Assembly: GCF_001509485.1 (NCBI RefSeq)
Contig: NZ_LLZI01000057.1
Span: 1 to 64,000 of the forward strand
Source of the DNA: Streptomyces sp. NRRL F-4489
GTDB taxonomy: Bacteria; Actinomycetota; Actinomycetes; Streptomycetales; Streptomycetaceae
Direction of reading: 5' to 3'
DNA length: 64,000 nucleotides
Translations under genes and position numbers: made by a program
Notes under the pieces: model-generated
Told to the model about the DNA's origin: nothing
The model's database searches: none
The model's input: only the letters and a program-made list of their open reading frames with translations
Part shown: positions 1-7,850 of the stretch, in pieces
How the letters are laid out: the number at the start of each line of letters is the position of its first letter
How positions within the stretch are numbered: the stretch's first letter is position 1

Positions 1-1204
1 CCCCGGCACCGTCCCCCGCACCCATACCGCCGAGGTCACCCCCAGCACCCGCGCCGCCAACGAGGCCCGCACCCGCACCCGCGCCACCGCCGACTCCCGC
101 AGAGGCACCCACCCCGGCACGCGCACCCGCACCGCCAACGCCCCCCGCACTGACAACGCCCCCGGCACCCGCCCCGCGGCCCCCACCCGCCCAGGCTCCC
201 GATCCCGCGCCCGCATAGGCTGCCGCGCCCGCGTCCCCGCCCAGGAGTGCTGACGTCAGGGCTACCGCGGCCTCGGAGTAGTAGGCGCCGCCGCGTTGGG
301 AGAGGAGGGTGGGTTTTTGGGTGAGGGCGGGGTCGGCGTAGAGGGTGAGGAGGCGGCGTTCGAGGGCGGCGACCTCGGAGGCGCGGGAGGGTTTGGTGCG
401 GAGTTCCTCCACCACCGCGTCGTGTTGGTAGTAGTAGCGCAGGTAGTAGGACGGCACGACGCCGAGGCGGTCGAGGAGGGCGCGCGGCATGCGGAGGTCG
501 GCGGCGACGGCGTCGCCGTGTTCGGCCAGGAGGGTGGGGAGGACGTCCGTGCCGTCGACGCGGACGGCGCGTTCCCAGGTGAGGTGGTTGAGGCCGACGT
601 GGTCGAGCTCGACGCGTTCCGGCGCCACGCCGAGCAGGTTTGCGAACTTCCGCTGGAAACCGATCGCCACGTTGCACAGTCCGACCGCTTTGTGGCCGTG
701 GGTGAGCAGTGCGCGGGTCACGATGCCCACCGGGTTGGTGAAGTCCACGATCCAGGCGTCCGGGCAGCGGCGGCGCACGCGTTCGGCGATGTCCAGCACG
801 ACGGGGACGGTCCGCAGCGCCTTGGCGAGCCCGCCCGCCCCGGTGGTCTCCTGGCCGACGCAGCCGCACCCCAGCGGCCAGGTCTCGTCCTCGTTGCGCG
901 CGGCCTGCCCGCCGACCCGCAGCTGGAGGAGGACGGCGTGCGCCCCGTCGAGTCCGGCGTCGAGGTCGTCGGTCCAGGTGATCCGGCCCGGGTGCCCCTG
1001 GGCGGCGAAGATCCGGCGGGCCAGCGCGCCGATCAGCGCCAGCCGTTCGGTGTCCGGGTCGATCAGGACGAGTTCGGCCACCGGCAGGACGTCCCGCAAC
1101 CGCGCGAAGCCGTCGATGAGTTCGGGCGTGTAGGTCGAACCGCCGCCGACCACCGCGATCTTGATGCTGGAGTACGGGGAGCGCGCCCCGGAAGTTGGCA
1201 GCAT
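1..1204 (-). CDS. csnH: GH4 6-phospho-beta-glucosidase-like glycosidase (partial, runs off left edge)
   Basis: The reading frame opens with ATG at 1204 and is still open at base 1, so the C-terminus lies outside the window. Family-4 glycosidases use NAD+, a divalent metal and a redox elimination mechanism on (phospho)disaccharides in the cytoplasm. Visible features are the N-terminal Rossmann motif VVGGGSTYTPEL, the conserved DFTNPVG segment, the metal-binding Cys in LCNVAIGFQRK, the HVGLNHL motif and RGGAYYSEAAVAL. From about residue 320 the family sequence is replaced by at least 80 residues of Gly/Ala-rich low complexity, encoded by bases 1-240. The start lies 8 bp after the stop of the upstream permease, so it is the fourth transport-operon gene. 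The csnH name rests on operon similarity to the Streptomyces chitosan-oligosaccharide operon and is inference; an alpha-glycosidase specificity is also possible. Confidence 0.8.
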   Translation of the reverse strand, partial: MLPTSGARSPYSSIKIAVVGGGSTYTPELIDGFARLRDVLPVAELVLIDPDTERLALIGALARRIFAAQGHPGRITWTDDLDAGLDGAHAVLLQLRVGGQAARNEDETWPLGCGCVGQETTGAGGLAKALRTVPVVLDIAERVRRRCPDAWIVDFTNPVGIVTRALLTHGHKAVGLCNVAIGFQRKFANLLGVAPERVELDHVGLNHLTWERAVRVDGTDVLPTLLAEHGDAVAADLRMPRALLDRLGVVPSYYLRYYYQHDAVVEELRTKPSRASEVAALERRLLTLYADPALTQKPTLLSQRGGAYYSEAAVALTSALLGGDAGAAAYAGAGSGAWAGGGRGAGAGGVVSAGGVGGAGARAGVGASAGVGGGAGAGAGLVGGAGAGGDLGGMGAGDGAG

Positions 1205-1212
1205 GTCCGTTT

Positions 1213-2163
1213 TCAGCCCTTCACTCCGGTGAGTGTGACGCCTTCGACGAAGGCTTTCTGCGCGAAGAAGAAGACGAGGATGACGGGGGCCATGACCAGC
1301 ACCGTCGCGGCCATGGTGAGGTTCCAGTTGACGCTGTGCGCGCTCTTGAAGGACTCCAGGCCGTAGGAGAGCGTCCAGGCGGCCGGGTTCTGGGCGGCGT
1401 AGATCTGCGGGCCGAAGTAGTCGTTCCAGCAGAAGAAGAACTGGAAGAGGGCGATCGCGGCGATCCCGGGGCGGGCCATCGGGACGATGATCCGCAGCAG
1501 GGTGCGGAGTTCGCCGCAGCCGTCCACCTTCGCCGACTCGACGTACTCCTGCGGGATGGTCAGCAGGAACTGCCGGAGCAGGAAGATCGAATAGGCGTCG
1601 CCGAACGCCATCGGGATGATCAGCGGCCACAGCGAGCCGGTCAGGTGCAGCTGCTGCGCCCACACCAGGTACATGGGCACGACGACGACCTGCGGCGGCA
1701 GCATCATCGTCGCGATGACCAGGACCAGCGCGGTGCGGCGGCCGCGGAAGCGGAAGCGGGCCAGCGCGTAGGCGACCGGGACCGCCGAGCAGACCGTGAA
1801 GAGGGTGCCCAGGCCCGCGTAGAGCAGGGAGTTCCGCCACCAGGAGAGGAAGCCGGGGGTGGTCAGGACGGTGGTGTAGTTGGACCAGTGCCATGCCTGC
1901 GGCCAGAGGTCGCCGCTCATCGCCTGCGCGTCGGACATCACCGCGGTCAGGGCGATGAAGACGAAGGGGAGCAGGAAGAACAGCGCGGCGGCGACGGCGA
2001 GCGCGTGCACCGCGATCCAGTGCAGCAGCCGGGTGCGGCGGGCGCGGGCGGCCGGGGCTCCGGCGGTGCCGGACGCGCCGGGCGGGCGGGTCCGGACCGG
2101 GCGCCACCGCCGGGTGAGCGTGGTCGTGGCCGTGGCGGTGCCCGTGGCAGCGCTCGTCGTCAT
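1213..2163 (-). CDS. csnG: carbohydrate ABC transporter permease (MalG type)
   Basis: This 316-residue inner-membrane permease has about six membrane segments. It carries the binding-protein-dependent permease signature around EYVESAKVDGCGELRTLLRIIVP, which contacts the ATPase, and ends in the MalG-like tail FVEGVTLTGVKG. The first 40 residues are a Thr/Ala/Arg-rich cytoplasmic stretch. I chose the ATG at 2163, which already gives a slightly long MalG protein. An alternative ATG at 2295 overlaps the stop of the upstream permease (TGATG) but would add 44 residues encoded by imperfect tandem repeats. It pairs with the permease at 2295-3251 and the binding protein at 3262-4665. No ATPase gene is present; Streptomyces sugar importers commonly share MsiK, encoded elsewhere. 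Confidence 0.88.
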   Translation of the reverse strand: MTTSAATGTATATTTLTRRWRPVRTRPPGASGTAGAPAARARRTRLLHWIAVHALAVAAALFFLLPFVFIALTAVMSDAQAMSGDLWPQAWHWSNYTTVLTTPGFLSWWRNSLLYAGLGTLFTVCSAVPVAYALARFRFRGRRTALVLVIATMMLPPQVVVVPMYLVWAQQLHLTGSLWPLIIPMAFGDAYSIFLLRQFLLTIPQEYVESAKVDGCGELRTLLRIIVPMARPGIAAIALFQFFFCWNDYFGPQIYAAQNPAAWTLSYGLESFKSAHSVNWNLTMAATVLVMAPVILVFFFAQKAFVEGVTLTGVKG

Positions 2164-2240
2164 CTCGCGTCCGTCCGTCCTTGTCGCGTCCGTGGCTTCT
2201 CGCGTCCGTCCTCGGTCGTACGGCCGTGGGCCTGCCGCCA

Positions 2241-2315
2241 GTCCTCCACCAGGAGCGGGTACGGCATCAGCCCTCCGCCAGGAGCAGGTACGCATCAGTC
2301 CTCCGCCCGGAGCAG
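2241..2315. repeat. imperfect tandem repeat between the two permease genes
   Basis: Two adjacent 28-29 bp units (2241-2269 and 2270-2297) and a partial third (2298-2315) share the pattern CCTCCNCCMGGAGC followed by a GGTAC-CATCA block. The third unit is the 3' end of the upstream permease gene, so the repeats look like duplications of that gene's last codons into the intergenic space. Confidence 0.75.
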
Positions 2316-3251
2316 CCCCGCGCGGTTGCGCAGCAGCAGGGTGGTGACGGCCATCGCCAGGGCGAACAGCACCAGGGAGAGCGCGCAGGCCGCGCCGGTG
2401 TTGAAGTTCTGGAAGCCGAGCGAGTAGATGAGCTGCGGCACGGTCAGGGTGGAGTGGTCCGGATAGCCGGGCTGGATGACCGAGCCGGGGCCGATGGAGA
2501 CGCCGGAGGCGAGCTTCCCGGCGACCAGCGCCTGGGTGTAGTACTGCATGGTCTGCACCACGCCGGTGATCACCGCGAACAGCACGATCGGGGTGATCGA
2601 CGGCCAGGTGACGTAGCGGAATCTGGCCCAGGCGCCGGCGCCGTCCAGTTCGGCGGCCTCGTACTGCTCCTTCGGGACGTCCAGCAGCGCCGCCATGAAG
2701 ATCACCATCAGATCGCCGATGCCCCACAGCGAGAGCAGGACCAGCGACGGTTTCGCCCAGGCCGGGTCGTTGAACCACTCCGGCTCCGGCAGGCCGAGCG
2801 CGCCGAGGACGCCGTTGACGGGCCCGGTGGCCGGGTTGAGCAGGAAGACGAACGCGACGGTGGCGGCCACCGGCGGCGCCAGATACGGCAGGTAGAAGGC
2901 CGTACGGAAGAATCCCGCCCCCGATTTGATCTTTGTGACGAGCAGGCCGATGCCCAGCCCGAAGACCACCCGCAGCGCCACCATCACCACGACCAGCCAG
3001 AGGGTGTTCCACAGCGCCGGGCCGAACAGCGGCATGTGCGTCAGGACGTATTTCCAGTTCCGCAGGCCGACGAAGGTGGGCGGTTCGATCTGGTTGTAGT
3101 GGAGGAAGGAGAAATAGGCGGTGGCGATCAGCGGATAGCCGAAGAAGACCGCGAAACCGACCAGCCAGGGGGAGAGGAAACCGAGGATGCGCAGGCGTTC
3201 CCGGCGGCGTTTGCGGCGCAGCGCCGGGGCGGGGGAGGCGGTGGCTGCCAT
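2295..3251 (-). CDS. csnF: carbohydrate ABC transporter permease (MalF type)
   Basis: This 318-residue permease starts at ATG 3251 with a GGAG ribosome site. A basic N-terminus (RRKRRRERL) precedes the first membrane helix (ILGFLSPWLVGFAVFFGYPL). Six membrane spans are visible, with the ATPase-contact loop EQYEAAELDGAGAWARFRYVTWP typical of UgpA/MalF-like subunits. It starts 10 bp after the stop of the binding-protein gene, so the genes are co-transcribed and probably translationally linked. It should form the channel heterodimer with the MalG-type subunit downstream. Substrate assignment to glucosamine or glucose oligosaccharides is inferred from the ROK regulator and GH4 enzyme. Confidence 0.9.
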   Translation of the reverse strand: MAATASPAPALRRKRRRERLRILGFLSPWLVGFAVFFGYPLIATAYFSFLHYNQIEPPTFVGLRNWKYVLTHMPLFGPALWNTLWLVVVMVALRVVFGLGIGLLVTKIKSGAGFFRTAFYLPYLAPPVAATVAFVFLLNPATGPVNGVLGALGLPEPEWFNDPAWAKPSLVLLSLWGIGDLMVIFMAALLDVPKEQYEAAELDGAGAWARFRYVTWPSITPIVLFAVITGVVQTMQYYTQALVAGKLASGVSIGPGSVIQPGYPDHSTLTVPQLIYSLGFQNFNTGAACALSLVLFALAMAVTTLLLRNRAGLLRAED

Positions 3252-3261
3252 GGTGGCTCCG

Positions 3262-4665
3262 TCAGTTCTCGGACTGGAGGTTGTCGGCGTCGATCCGCGC
3301 GTCGAGCCGGCGCAGTCCGGCGTCGAGATCGGGGACCTTTCCGGCCTCCACGGCGTAGGAGAAGTCCTGGAGGGACGTGACGTACATGGCGCCGTTGTTG
3401 GACGGCGGCAGGGCGGTGGAGTGCGGATTGCGGGCGATGTCGAGGAAGGCGCGGAATTCCGGGTCGGCGTCCAGTTTCGGCGAGGCGAGCGCGGCGTTGG
3501 TGGAGGGGACGTTGTGGATGGCGTTGGCGAAGGCGACGACCTGATCGGTGTCGGTGGTCAGGAATTTCACCAGCTCCCAGGCCGCGTTCTGGTGCCTGCT
3601 GCTGTGCGCGATACCGGCGACGGTCCCGGTGAGGTAGCCCCGCCCGTAGGTGTCCGCCCGGTCGTCCGGCACCGGCATCGGCGCCACGCCCCAGTCGAAC
3701 GGCGCCTTGGCCGCGCGGAGCATCAGACCGCGCCATTCGCCGTCCATGTGCATGGCCACCTTCTGGGTGAGGAAGGCGTTCTGCGAGGACATCTCGTCGC
3801 CGAAGGTGGCGCGGAATTTCTCCGTGGGTCCGTAACCGCCCTGGGCGTCGATGAGGGCCCGCTGGGTGGTGAAGAACTCCTTGGTCGCCGGGTCGTCGGC
3901 CAGCCGGGCCTTTCCGTTCCGGTCGAAATACCTCGGCCCCCACTGCGCGAAGAGCCGGTCCGGACTGTTCTGGTAGAGCCGGAAGTTGGGCATGAAACCG
4001 AGCTGGCGGTACGAGCCGCCGGCGGTGCGCCGGGTCAGTTTCACGGCGTCCCGTTTCAGCTCGGACATGGTGCGCGGGGGCCGGCTGATCCCGGCTTTCC
4101 GGAACGCGTCCTTGTTGTAGTACAGCCCGTAGGTGTCGGCGAGCAGCGGCAGCGCGCACTGCCGGCCGCGATACCGCGTGTAGTCGAGCAGGGTCTTCGG
4201 GAAGATTTTCTCCTTCACCATCCCGCTTTTCGCCAGGAACGGGTCGAGGTCCGCCCACATTCCGGACGAGCAGTACTGCCCGACGTTGTTGGTGGTGAAC
4301 GACGACACGACGTCGGGTGCGTCGCCGCCGCCGGCCCGCAGCGCCTGGTTCATGGTGTCGTCCGAGACATTGCCGACCGTTTTCACCGTGATGTTCGGAT
4401 GGCGTTTCCCGAATCGCGCGATGCTGTCGTCAATGGCCTTGACCTCGGCGGGCGTTGACCATCCGTGCCAGAAGGTGAGGGTGACCGGTGCGGTGGGGTC
4501 GTCGCGGTCGCTGCCGACGCTCGGCCGGGCGCAGCCGGCGGCCGCGAGCAGCCCGGCGGCGACGAGCCCGTACGCGGCGAGCACCGCCGCCGCCCGGGGC
4601 CGGGCGCGCGACCCCGGCGTACGGGCCCGGGCACCGGGCCGGGCACCGGAGAACGGCAGTCGCAT
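3262..4665 (-). CDS. csnE: extracellular sugar-binding lipoprotein of the ABC importer
   Basis: This 467-residue protein begins with an Arg-rich n-region, a hydrophobic core (VLAAYGLVAAGLLAAAG) and a lipobox LAAAGC, so it should be a lipid-anchored solute-binding protein outside the membrane. The mature part matches family-1 binding proteins: TLTFWHGWSTPAEVKAI at the N-terminus and a GRGYLTGTVAGIAH stretch in the second lobe. The chosen ATG at 4665 has GGAGG 5-6 bases upstream. A longer frame to 4761 would read through direct repeats and bury the signal peptide, so it was rejected. It is the first transport gene, 135 bp downstream of the ROK regulator, and delivers ligand to the two permeases. 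Confidence 0.9.
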   Translation of the reverse strand: MRLPFSGARPGARARTPGSRARPRAAAVLAAYGLVAAGLLAAAGCARPSVGSDRDDPTAPVTLTFWHGWSTPAEVKAIDDSIARFGKRHPNITVKTVGNVSDDTMNQALRAGGGDAPDVVSSFTTNNVGQYCSSGMWADLDPFLAKSGMVKEKIFPKTLLDYTRYRGRQCALPLLADTYGLYYNKDAFRKAGISRPPRTMSELKRDAVKLTRRTAGGSYRQLGFMPNFRLYQNSPDRLFAQWGPRYFDRNGKARLADDPATKEFFTTQRALIDAQGGYGPTEKFRATFGDEMSSQNAFLTQKVAMHMDGEWRGLMLRAAKAPFDWGVAPMPVPDDRADTYGRGYLTGTVAGIAHSSRHQNAAWELVKFLTTDTDQVVAFANAIHNVPSTNAALASPKLDADPEFRAFLDIARNPHSTALPPSNNGAMYVTSLQDFSYAVEAGKVPDLDAGLRRLDARIDADNLQSEN

Positions 4666-4685
4666 GCGAACCTCCTCAGCCGAGG

Positions 4686-4759
4686 GGCGTAAGGCACCTG
4701 GGACGTAAGGCTCCTGGGGGCACAGGGCGCCCGGGCGCAAGACACCTGGGACGTAAGGC
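4686..4759. repeat. direct repeats upstream of the binding-protein gene
   Basis: A 17-bp unit CACCTGGGACGTAAGGC occurs identically at 4695-4711 and 4743-4759. A related GGCGTAAGGC lies at 4686-4695. The copies sit 20-95 bp upstream of the start codon at 4665, in the gap between regulator and transporter genes. Confidence 0.8.
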
Positions 4760-4800
4760 ACTTACCGGACCAGCTCGTTCGCCGTACACGGAAACGGGGT

Positions 4801-5997
4801 TCACCCCGTGTCGAACACCGCGTCGCGGGTCTGCGCGAGCGCGACCCGCAGTGCCCCGGTGAGGATCGGATCGCCCTCGATATCGCTGATCCGCAGCTCC
4901 GGCCGGGGCAGCGCGAGCCCGGTGAACTCCTCTTCGACCAGGGCCCGCAGCGCCTCCCCGCCGGCCTGCGCCACCTCCCCGGAGAGCACCACCAGCCGGG
5001 GGTCGACCACCGCGACCACCGCGGCGAGCCCGGTCGCCAGCCGCCGCGCCACCTCGGCCCGCACGTCGTCCCTGGCCAGCGCCCCGGCGACGGTCCGGAC
5101 CTCCGGGGCGCCGTACTCGTGGGCCAGCGCGATGACGCTGGGCGCGCCGACCAGCCGCTGGAAGCCGCCGCCCGCGTCCGGCCGGGCCGCGCTGCGGTCG
5201 CCGTCCCGGGCCAGCGGCGCGCCGGGCAGCGGCATATAGCCGATCTCGCCCGCGCCGCCGGTGGCGCCGCGCAGCAACCGCCCGTCCAGCACGATCGCGG
5301 CGCCCACCCCCTCGTCGACCCAGACCAGCACGAAGTCGTCGAAGTCCTGGGCGGCGCCGTCGTGCTGTTCGGCCACCGCGGCGAGGTTGACGTCGTTCTC
5401 GATGTCCAGCGGGAGGCCCAGCACCTCGGCCAGTTCCTCCTTCAGCGCTCGCGACTGCCAGCCGGGCAGGTGGGGCGCGTAGCGGAGCAGGCCGGTGCGC
5501 GGGTCGAGGGCGCCGGGCGTGCCGATCACCGCGCGGTGCAGCCGGCCGCGGTCCAGCCCGGCCTTGGCCAGCGCGCCGTCCACGGCCGCGGTCACCAGCC
5601 GGGCGGTCAGGTCGGGGGCGTCCGGCGGGACCGTGTCCGCGCCGACCCGCGCCTCGCCGAGCACCTGCCCGGTGATGTCGGCGACGGCCGCGGTGATGCC
5701 CAGCTGGTCCACGGCGAGCGCGGCGGCGTAGCCGGCCGCCGGGTCGATCTCGTAGAGCTGCGCGCTGGGCCCGGGCCGCCCGGTGACGCTGCCGGTCGTC
5801 CGGACGAGCCCGGCGGCGGCCAGCCGGGCCAGCAGCTGGGAGGCGGTCGGCTTGGACAGCCCGGTCAGCTCGCCGATCTGGGTACGCGTCAACGGCCCCT
5901 GCGACACCAGCAGATCCAGCGCGGCCCGGTCGTTCATGGCCCGCAGCACCCGCGGTGTGCCCGGCGTACCCGGTGTTCCCTGTCCTGCTGCGGCCAT
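4801..5997 (-). CDS. csnR: ROK-family transcriptional regulator
   Basis: This 398-residue repressor has an N-terminal winged helix-turn-helix (about residues 20-80; GPLTRTQIGELTGLSKPTAS) fused to a ROK sugar-kinase-like domain. ROK landmarks include NDVNLAAVAE and GVGAAIVLDGRLLRGATGGAGE. The zinc-binding Cys cluster of true ROK kinases is not apparent, as expected for a regulator. It heads the sugar-transport operon. A palindrome centred at 6102 (GGAAACTTTCC core), about 100 bp upstream of its start, is the likely operator. In S. coelicolor/lividans the ROK protein CsnR represses chitosan-use genes through an AGGAAA-type palindrome; equating this gene with csnR is inference from family, operon order and remembered synteny. 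Confidence 0.85.
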   Translation of the reverse strand: MAAAGQGTPGTPGTPRVLRAMNDRAALDLLVSQGPLTRTQIGELTGLSKPTASQLLARLAAAGLVRTTGSVTGRPGPSAQLYEIDPAAGYAAALAVDQLGITAAVADITGQVLGEARVGADTVPPDAPDLTARLVTAAVDGALAKAGLDRGRLHRAVIGTPGALDPRTGLLRYAPHLPGWQSRALKEELAEVLGLPLDIENDVNLAAVAEQHDGAAQDFDDFVLVWVDEGVGAAIVLDGRLLRGATGGAGEIGYMPLPGAPLARDGDRSAARPDAGGGFQRLVGAPSVIALAHEYGAPEVRTVAGALARDDVRAEVARRLATGLAAVVAVVDPRLVVLSGEVAQAGGEALRALVEEEFTGLALPRPELRISDIEGDPILTGALRVALAQTRDAVFDTG

Positions 5998-6093
5998 GGC
6001 TGCTGCCCACCCCGTGATCCGTCCGGAACGACCCGGACACCGCCTGGAGAGACGACTGTGAGGACGTCCGCCAGGACGACTGCCGGACGTCTG

Positions 6094-6110
6094 TTAGGAA
6101 ACTTTCCAAT
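6094..6110. promoter_or_regulatory. probable ROK (CsnR-type) operator
   Basis: TTAGGAAACTTTCCAAT contains the perfect inverted repeat GGAAA-C-TTTCC (6097-6107) with partly symmetric flanks. It lies about 97 bp upstream of the ROK gene start. AT-rich palindromes of this type are typical ROK operators and stand out in this GC-rich DNA. Confidence 0.65.
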
Positions 6111-6179
6111 CGCTGCCAAGGAAGGTAGGCCGCACCCCGCGCACCCGTCAATGACCGGGAGGGTGGTTTACGCGAAAAG

Positions 6180-6212
6180 GGGGCGCACCGGCCCCCGGCC
6201 GATGCGCCCCCT
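6180..6212 (-). terminator. hairpin terminator after the small secreted protein gene
   Basis: GGGGGCGCA pairs with TGCGCCCCC around a 15-base loop, 34 bases or more beyond the stop at 6246. On the minus strand the stem is followed by TTTTCGCG. Confidence 0.6.
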
Positions 6213-6245
6213 CGCCTCATCGGGGCTCAGCGTTCGCTAACCGGC

Positions 6246-6584
6246 TCAGCCCTCTTCCCAGTTGACGCTGCCGACGCCGGTGCCGCCGTCGCAGGTGGCC
6301 TCGGAGTGGTCGCGGGCGCCCGGGTTGAGGGTGCGCCACGGGCCGACCTGGTCCGGCCACCAGCCGCAGACCACGGTCACCCGGAAGGCGATGGTGCGGT
6401 TGGTGTTGTTGGTGCAGTCGGCGGTGCCGCGGCGGCCGTCGGTGGTCGTGGTGCAGGTGAGGGCGTTCTGGATCCGGGGGTGGGGCGCCGCGGACGCGGG
6501 GGCGGCGGCGGTCAGGGCCGCCGCGCCGCCGAGCATCAGGACCGAAGCGACGGCCCCCGTGGCCACGCGATTGCGGATCTTCAT
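6246..6584 (-). CDS. small secreted protein of unknown function
   Basis: This 112-residue protein starts at ATG 6584 behind a strong AAGGAG. It has a clear signal peptide: KIRN, a hydrophobic core (GAVASVLMLGGAAALTAAA) and an APASAA cleavage region. The mature protein of about 80 residues has four Cys (CTTTT, DCTNN, VVCGWW, ATCDG) that could form two disulfides, several Thr/Asn, and a WWPDQVGPW segment. I recognise no named family. It is a single gene bounded by terminator-like hairpins. A palindrome matching the Streptomyces Crp motif lies about 90-100 bp upstream. Confidence 0.75.
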   Translation of the reverse strand: MKIRNRVATGAVASVLMLGGAAALTAAAPASAAPHPRIQNALTCTTTTDGRRGTADCTNNTNRTIAFRVTVVCGWWPDQVGPWRTLNPGARDHSEATCDGGTGVGSVNWEEG

Positions 6585-6664
6585 GGTGAAGTCTCCTTCT
6601 CCGTCGTTGGTGTCGGTCGGTGCCGACATCTCCCATACGGAGCGGGACCCGGGTACGTATGACA

Positions 6665-6696
6665 GCGGGACGTGTGAGCTGCGTCACACGCCCCGC
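6665..6696. promoter_or_regulatory. Crp-like palindrome / possible MscS terminator
   Basis: A 13-bp inverted repeat with one mismatch (GCGGGACGTGTGA / TCACACGCCCCGC) surrounds TGTGA-N6-TCACA. Its centre GTG-AGCTGC-GTCAC (6674-6687) fits the reported S. coelicolor Crp motif GTG-N6-GNCAC. It may control the secreted-protein gene (start 6584) or terminate the channel gene (stop at 6729). Confidence 0.5.
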
Positions 6697-6728
6697 GAGC
6701 CTTCGTCGGAAGGCGGACTGACCCCGCG

Positions 6729-7850
6729 TCACTTCCCCAGTTGCGGGCCGGCTGCAGGCGATGCCGGGGCCGGCTGCGGCGCCGGGATCGGAGTCGCGGC
6801 CTCGGACTGCGGGGACGACGGGTTGCCCAGGGCGGAGGGGGCGGCCACGGTGGCGGACGGGTCGGCGGGGGCCTCCTCGTCCGCCGGGGCCGGCGGGCGC
6901 GGGGCGAGGTGGACGCCGGCCGCGTCCAGGGCGTGCTTGATGCGCCAGCGCAGTTCGCGTTCGATGCTCGCGGCCTTGCCCGGCATGGTCTTGGCCGAGA
7001 CGGTGATGGTGACGGTGTCCACCGACACCTCGCTCAGGCCCAGCACCTCCACCGGCTCCCACAGCTGCTCGTTCCACGGCTCGGACTTGGACATCGCCTC
7101 GCCCGCCTCGGTGATCACCGCGCGGGCCCGCGCCAGGTCCTGGTCGGCGGCGACCAGCACCTCCACCGTGGCGGTGGACCAGCCCTGGCTGAGGTTGCCG
7201 ATCCGCTTCACCTCGCCGTTGCGGATGTACCAGATCGCCCCGTTGGCGCCGCGCAGCTTGGTGACCCGCAGGCCCACCTCGATGACCGTGCCGGTGGCCA
7301 CGCCCGCGTCGATCTCGTCGCCGACGCCGTACTGGTCCTCCAGGATCATGAAGACGCCGGAGAGGAAGTCGGTGACGAGGTTCCGGGCGCCGAAACCGAT
7401 CGCCACGCCCGCCACACCCGCGCTGGCCAGCAGCGGCGCGAGGTTGATCTGGAGGACGGAGAGGACGGTCAGCGCCGCCGTACCCATGATCACGAACGAG
7501 GCGACGCTGCGCAGCACCGAACCGATCGCCTCGGACCGCTGCCGCCGCCGCTCGGCGTTGACCAGCAGCCCGCCCAGCGCGGTGTGCTGGGCGGCGGCCG
7601 CGGTGCGGTTCATCCGCTCGATGAGCTTGGTGATGGTGCGGCGTATCACATGCCGCAGGACCACCGCGATCACGATGATCAGGATGATCTGCAGGGCGGA
7701 CGTGAGCCACGTCCCCCAGTTCGCCTGGATCCAGTCGGCGGCGTTGGTGGCCTTCTGGGTTGCCTCGTCGAGGGAGGTAGGACCGGTGGAGCCGGACGCG
7801 GCGGTGCGCAGCGGCGGCACGGCGGCGGCCGGCGGGGCGGACCAGTACAC
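6729..7850 (-). CDS. MscS-family mechanosensitive ion channel
   Basis: This 373-residue membrane protein should open under membrane tension and release solutes on hypo-osmotic shock. A 45-residue Ser/Ala/Pro-rich N-terminus precedes TM1 (TSALQIILIIVIAVVL), TM2 (SVASFVIMGTAALTVLSVL) and the glycine-rich pore helix (APLLASAGVAGVAIGFGARN). The MscS beta-domain follows (EDQYGVGDEIDAG, TKLRGANGAIWYIRNGEV). The last 70 residues are Pro/Ala/Ser-rich and probably disordered. It is transcribed alone, divergent from the HNH gene. Confidence 0.92.
   Translation of the reverse strand: MYWSAPPAAAVPPLRTAASGSTGPTSLDEATQKATNAADWIQANWGTWLTSALQIILIIVIAVVLRHVIRRTITKLIERMNRTAAAAQHTALGGLLVNAERRRQRSEAIGSVLRSVASFVIMGTAALTVLSVLQINLAPLLASAGVAGVAIGFGARNLVTDFLSGVFMILEDQYGVGDEIDAGVATGTVIEVGLRVTKLRGANGAIWYIRNGEVKRIGNLSQGWSTATVEVLVAADQDLARARAVITEAGEAMSKSEPWNEQLWEPVEVLGLSEVSVDTVTITVSAKTMPGKAASIERELRWRIKHALDAAGVHLAPRPPAPADEEAPADPSATVAAPSALGNPSSPQSEAATPIPAPQPAPASPAAGPQLGK

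Noticed and set aside
4666..4761. Longer N-terminus for the sugar-binding lipoprotein
   Set aside because: The extra 32 residues come from direct repeats and would place the signal peptide internally; the ATG at 4665 has an ideal ribosome site and lipobox distance.
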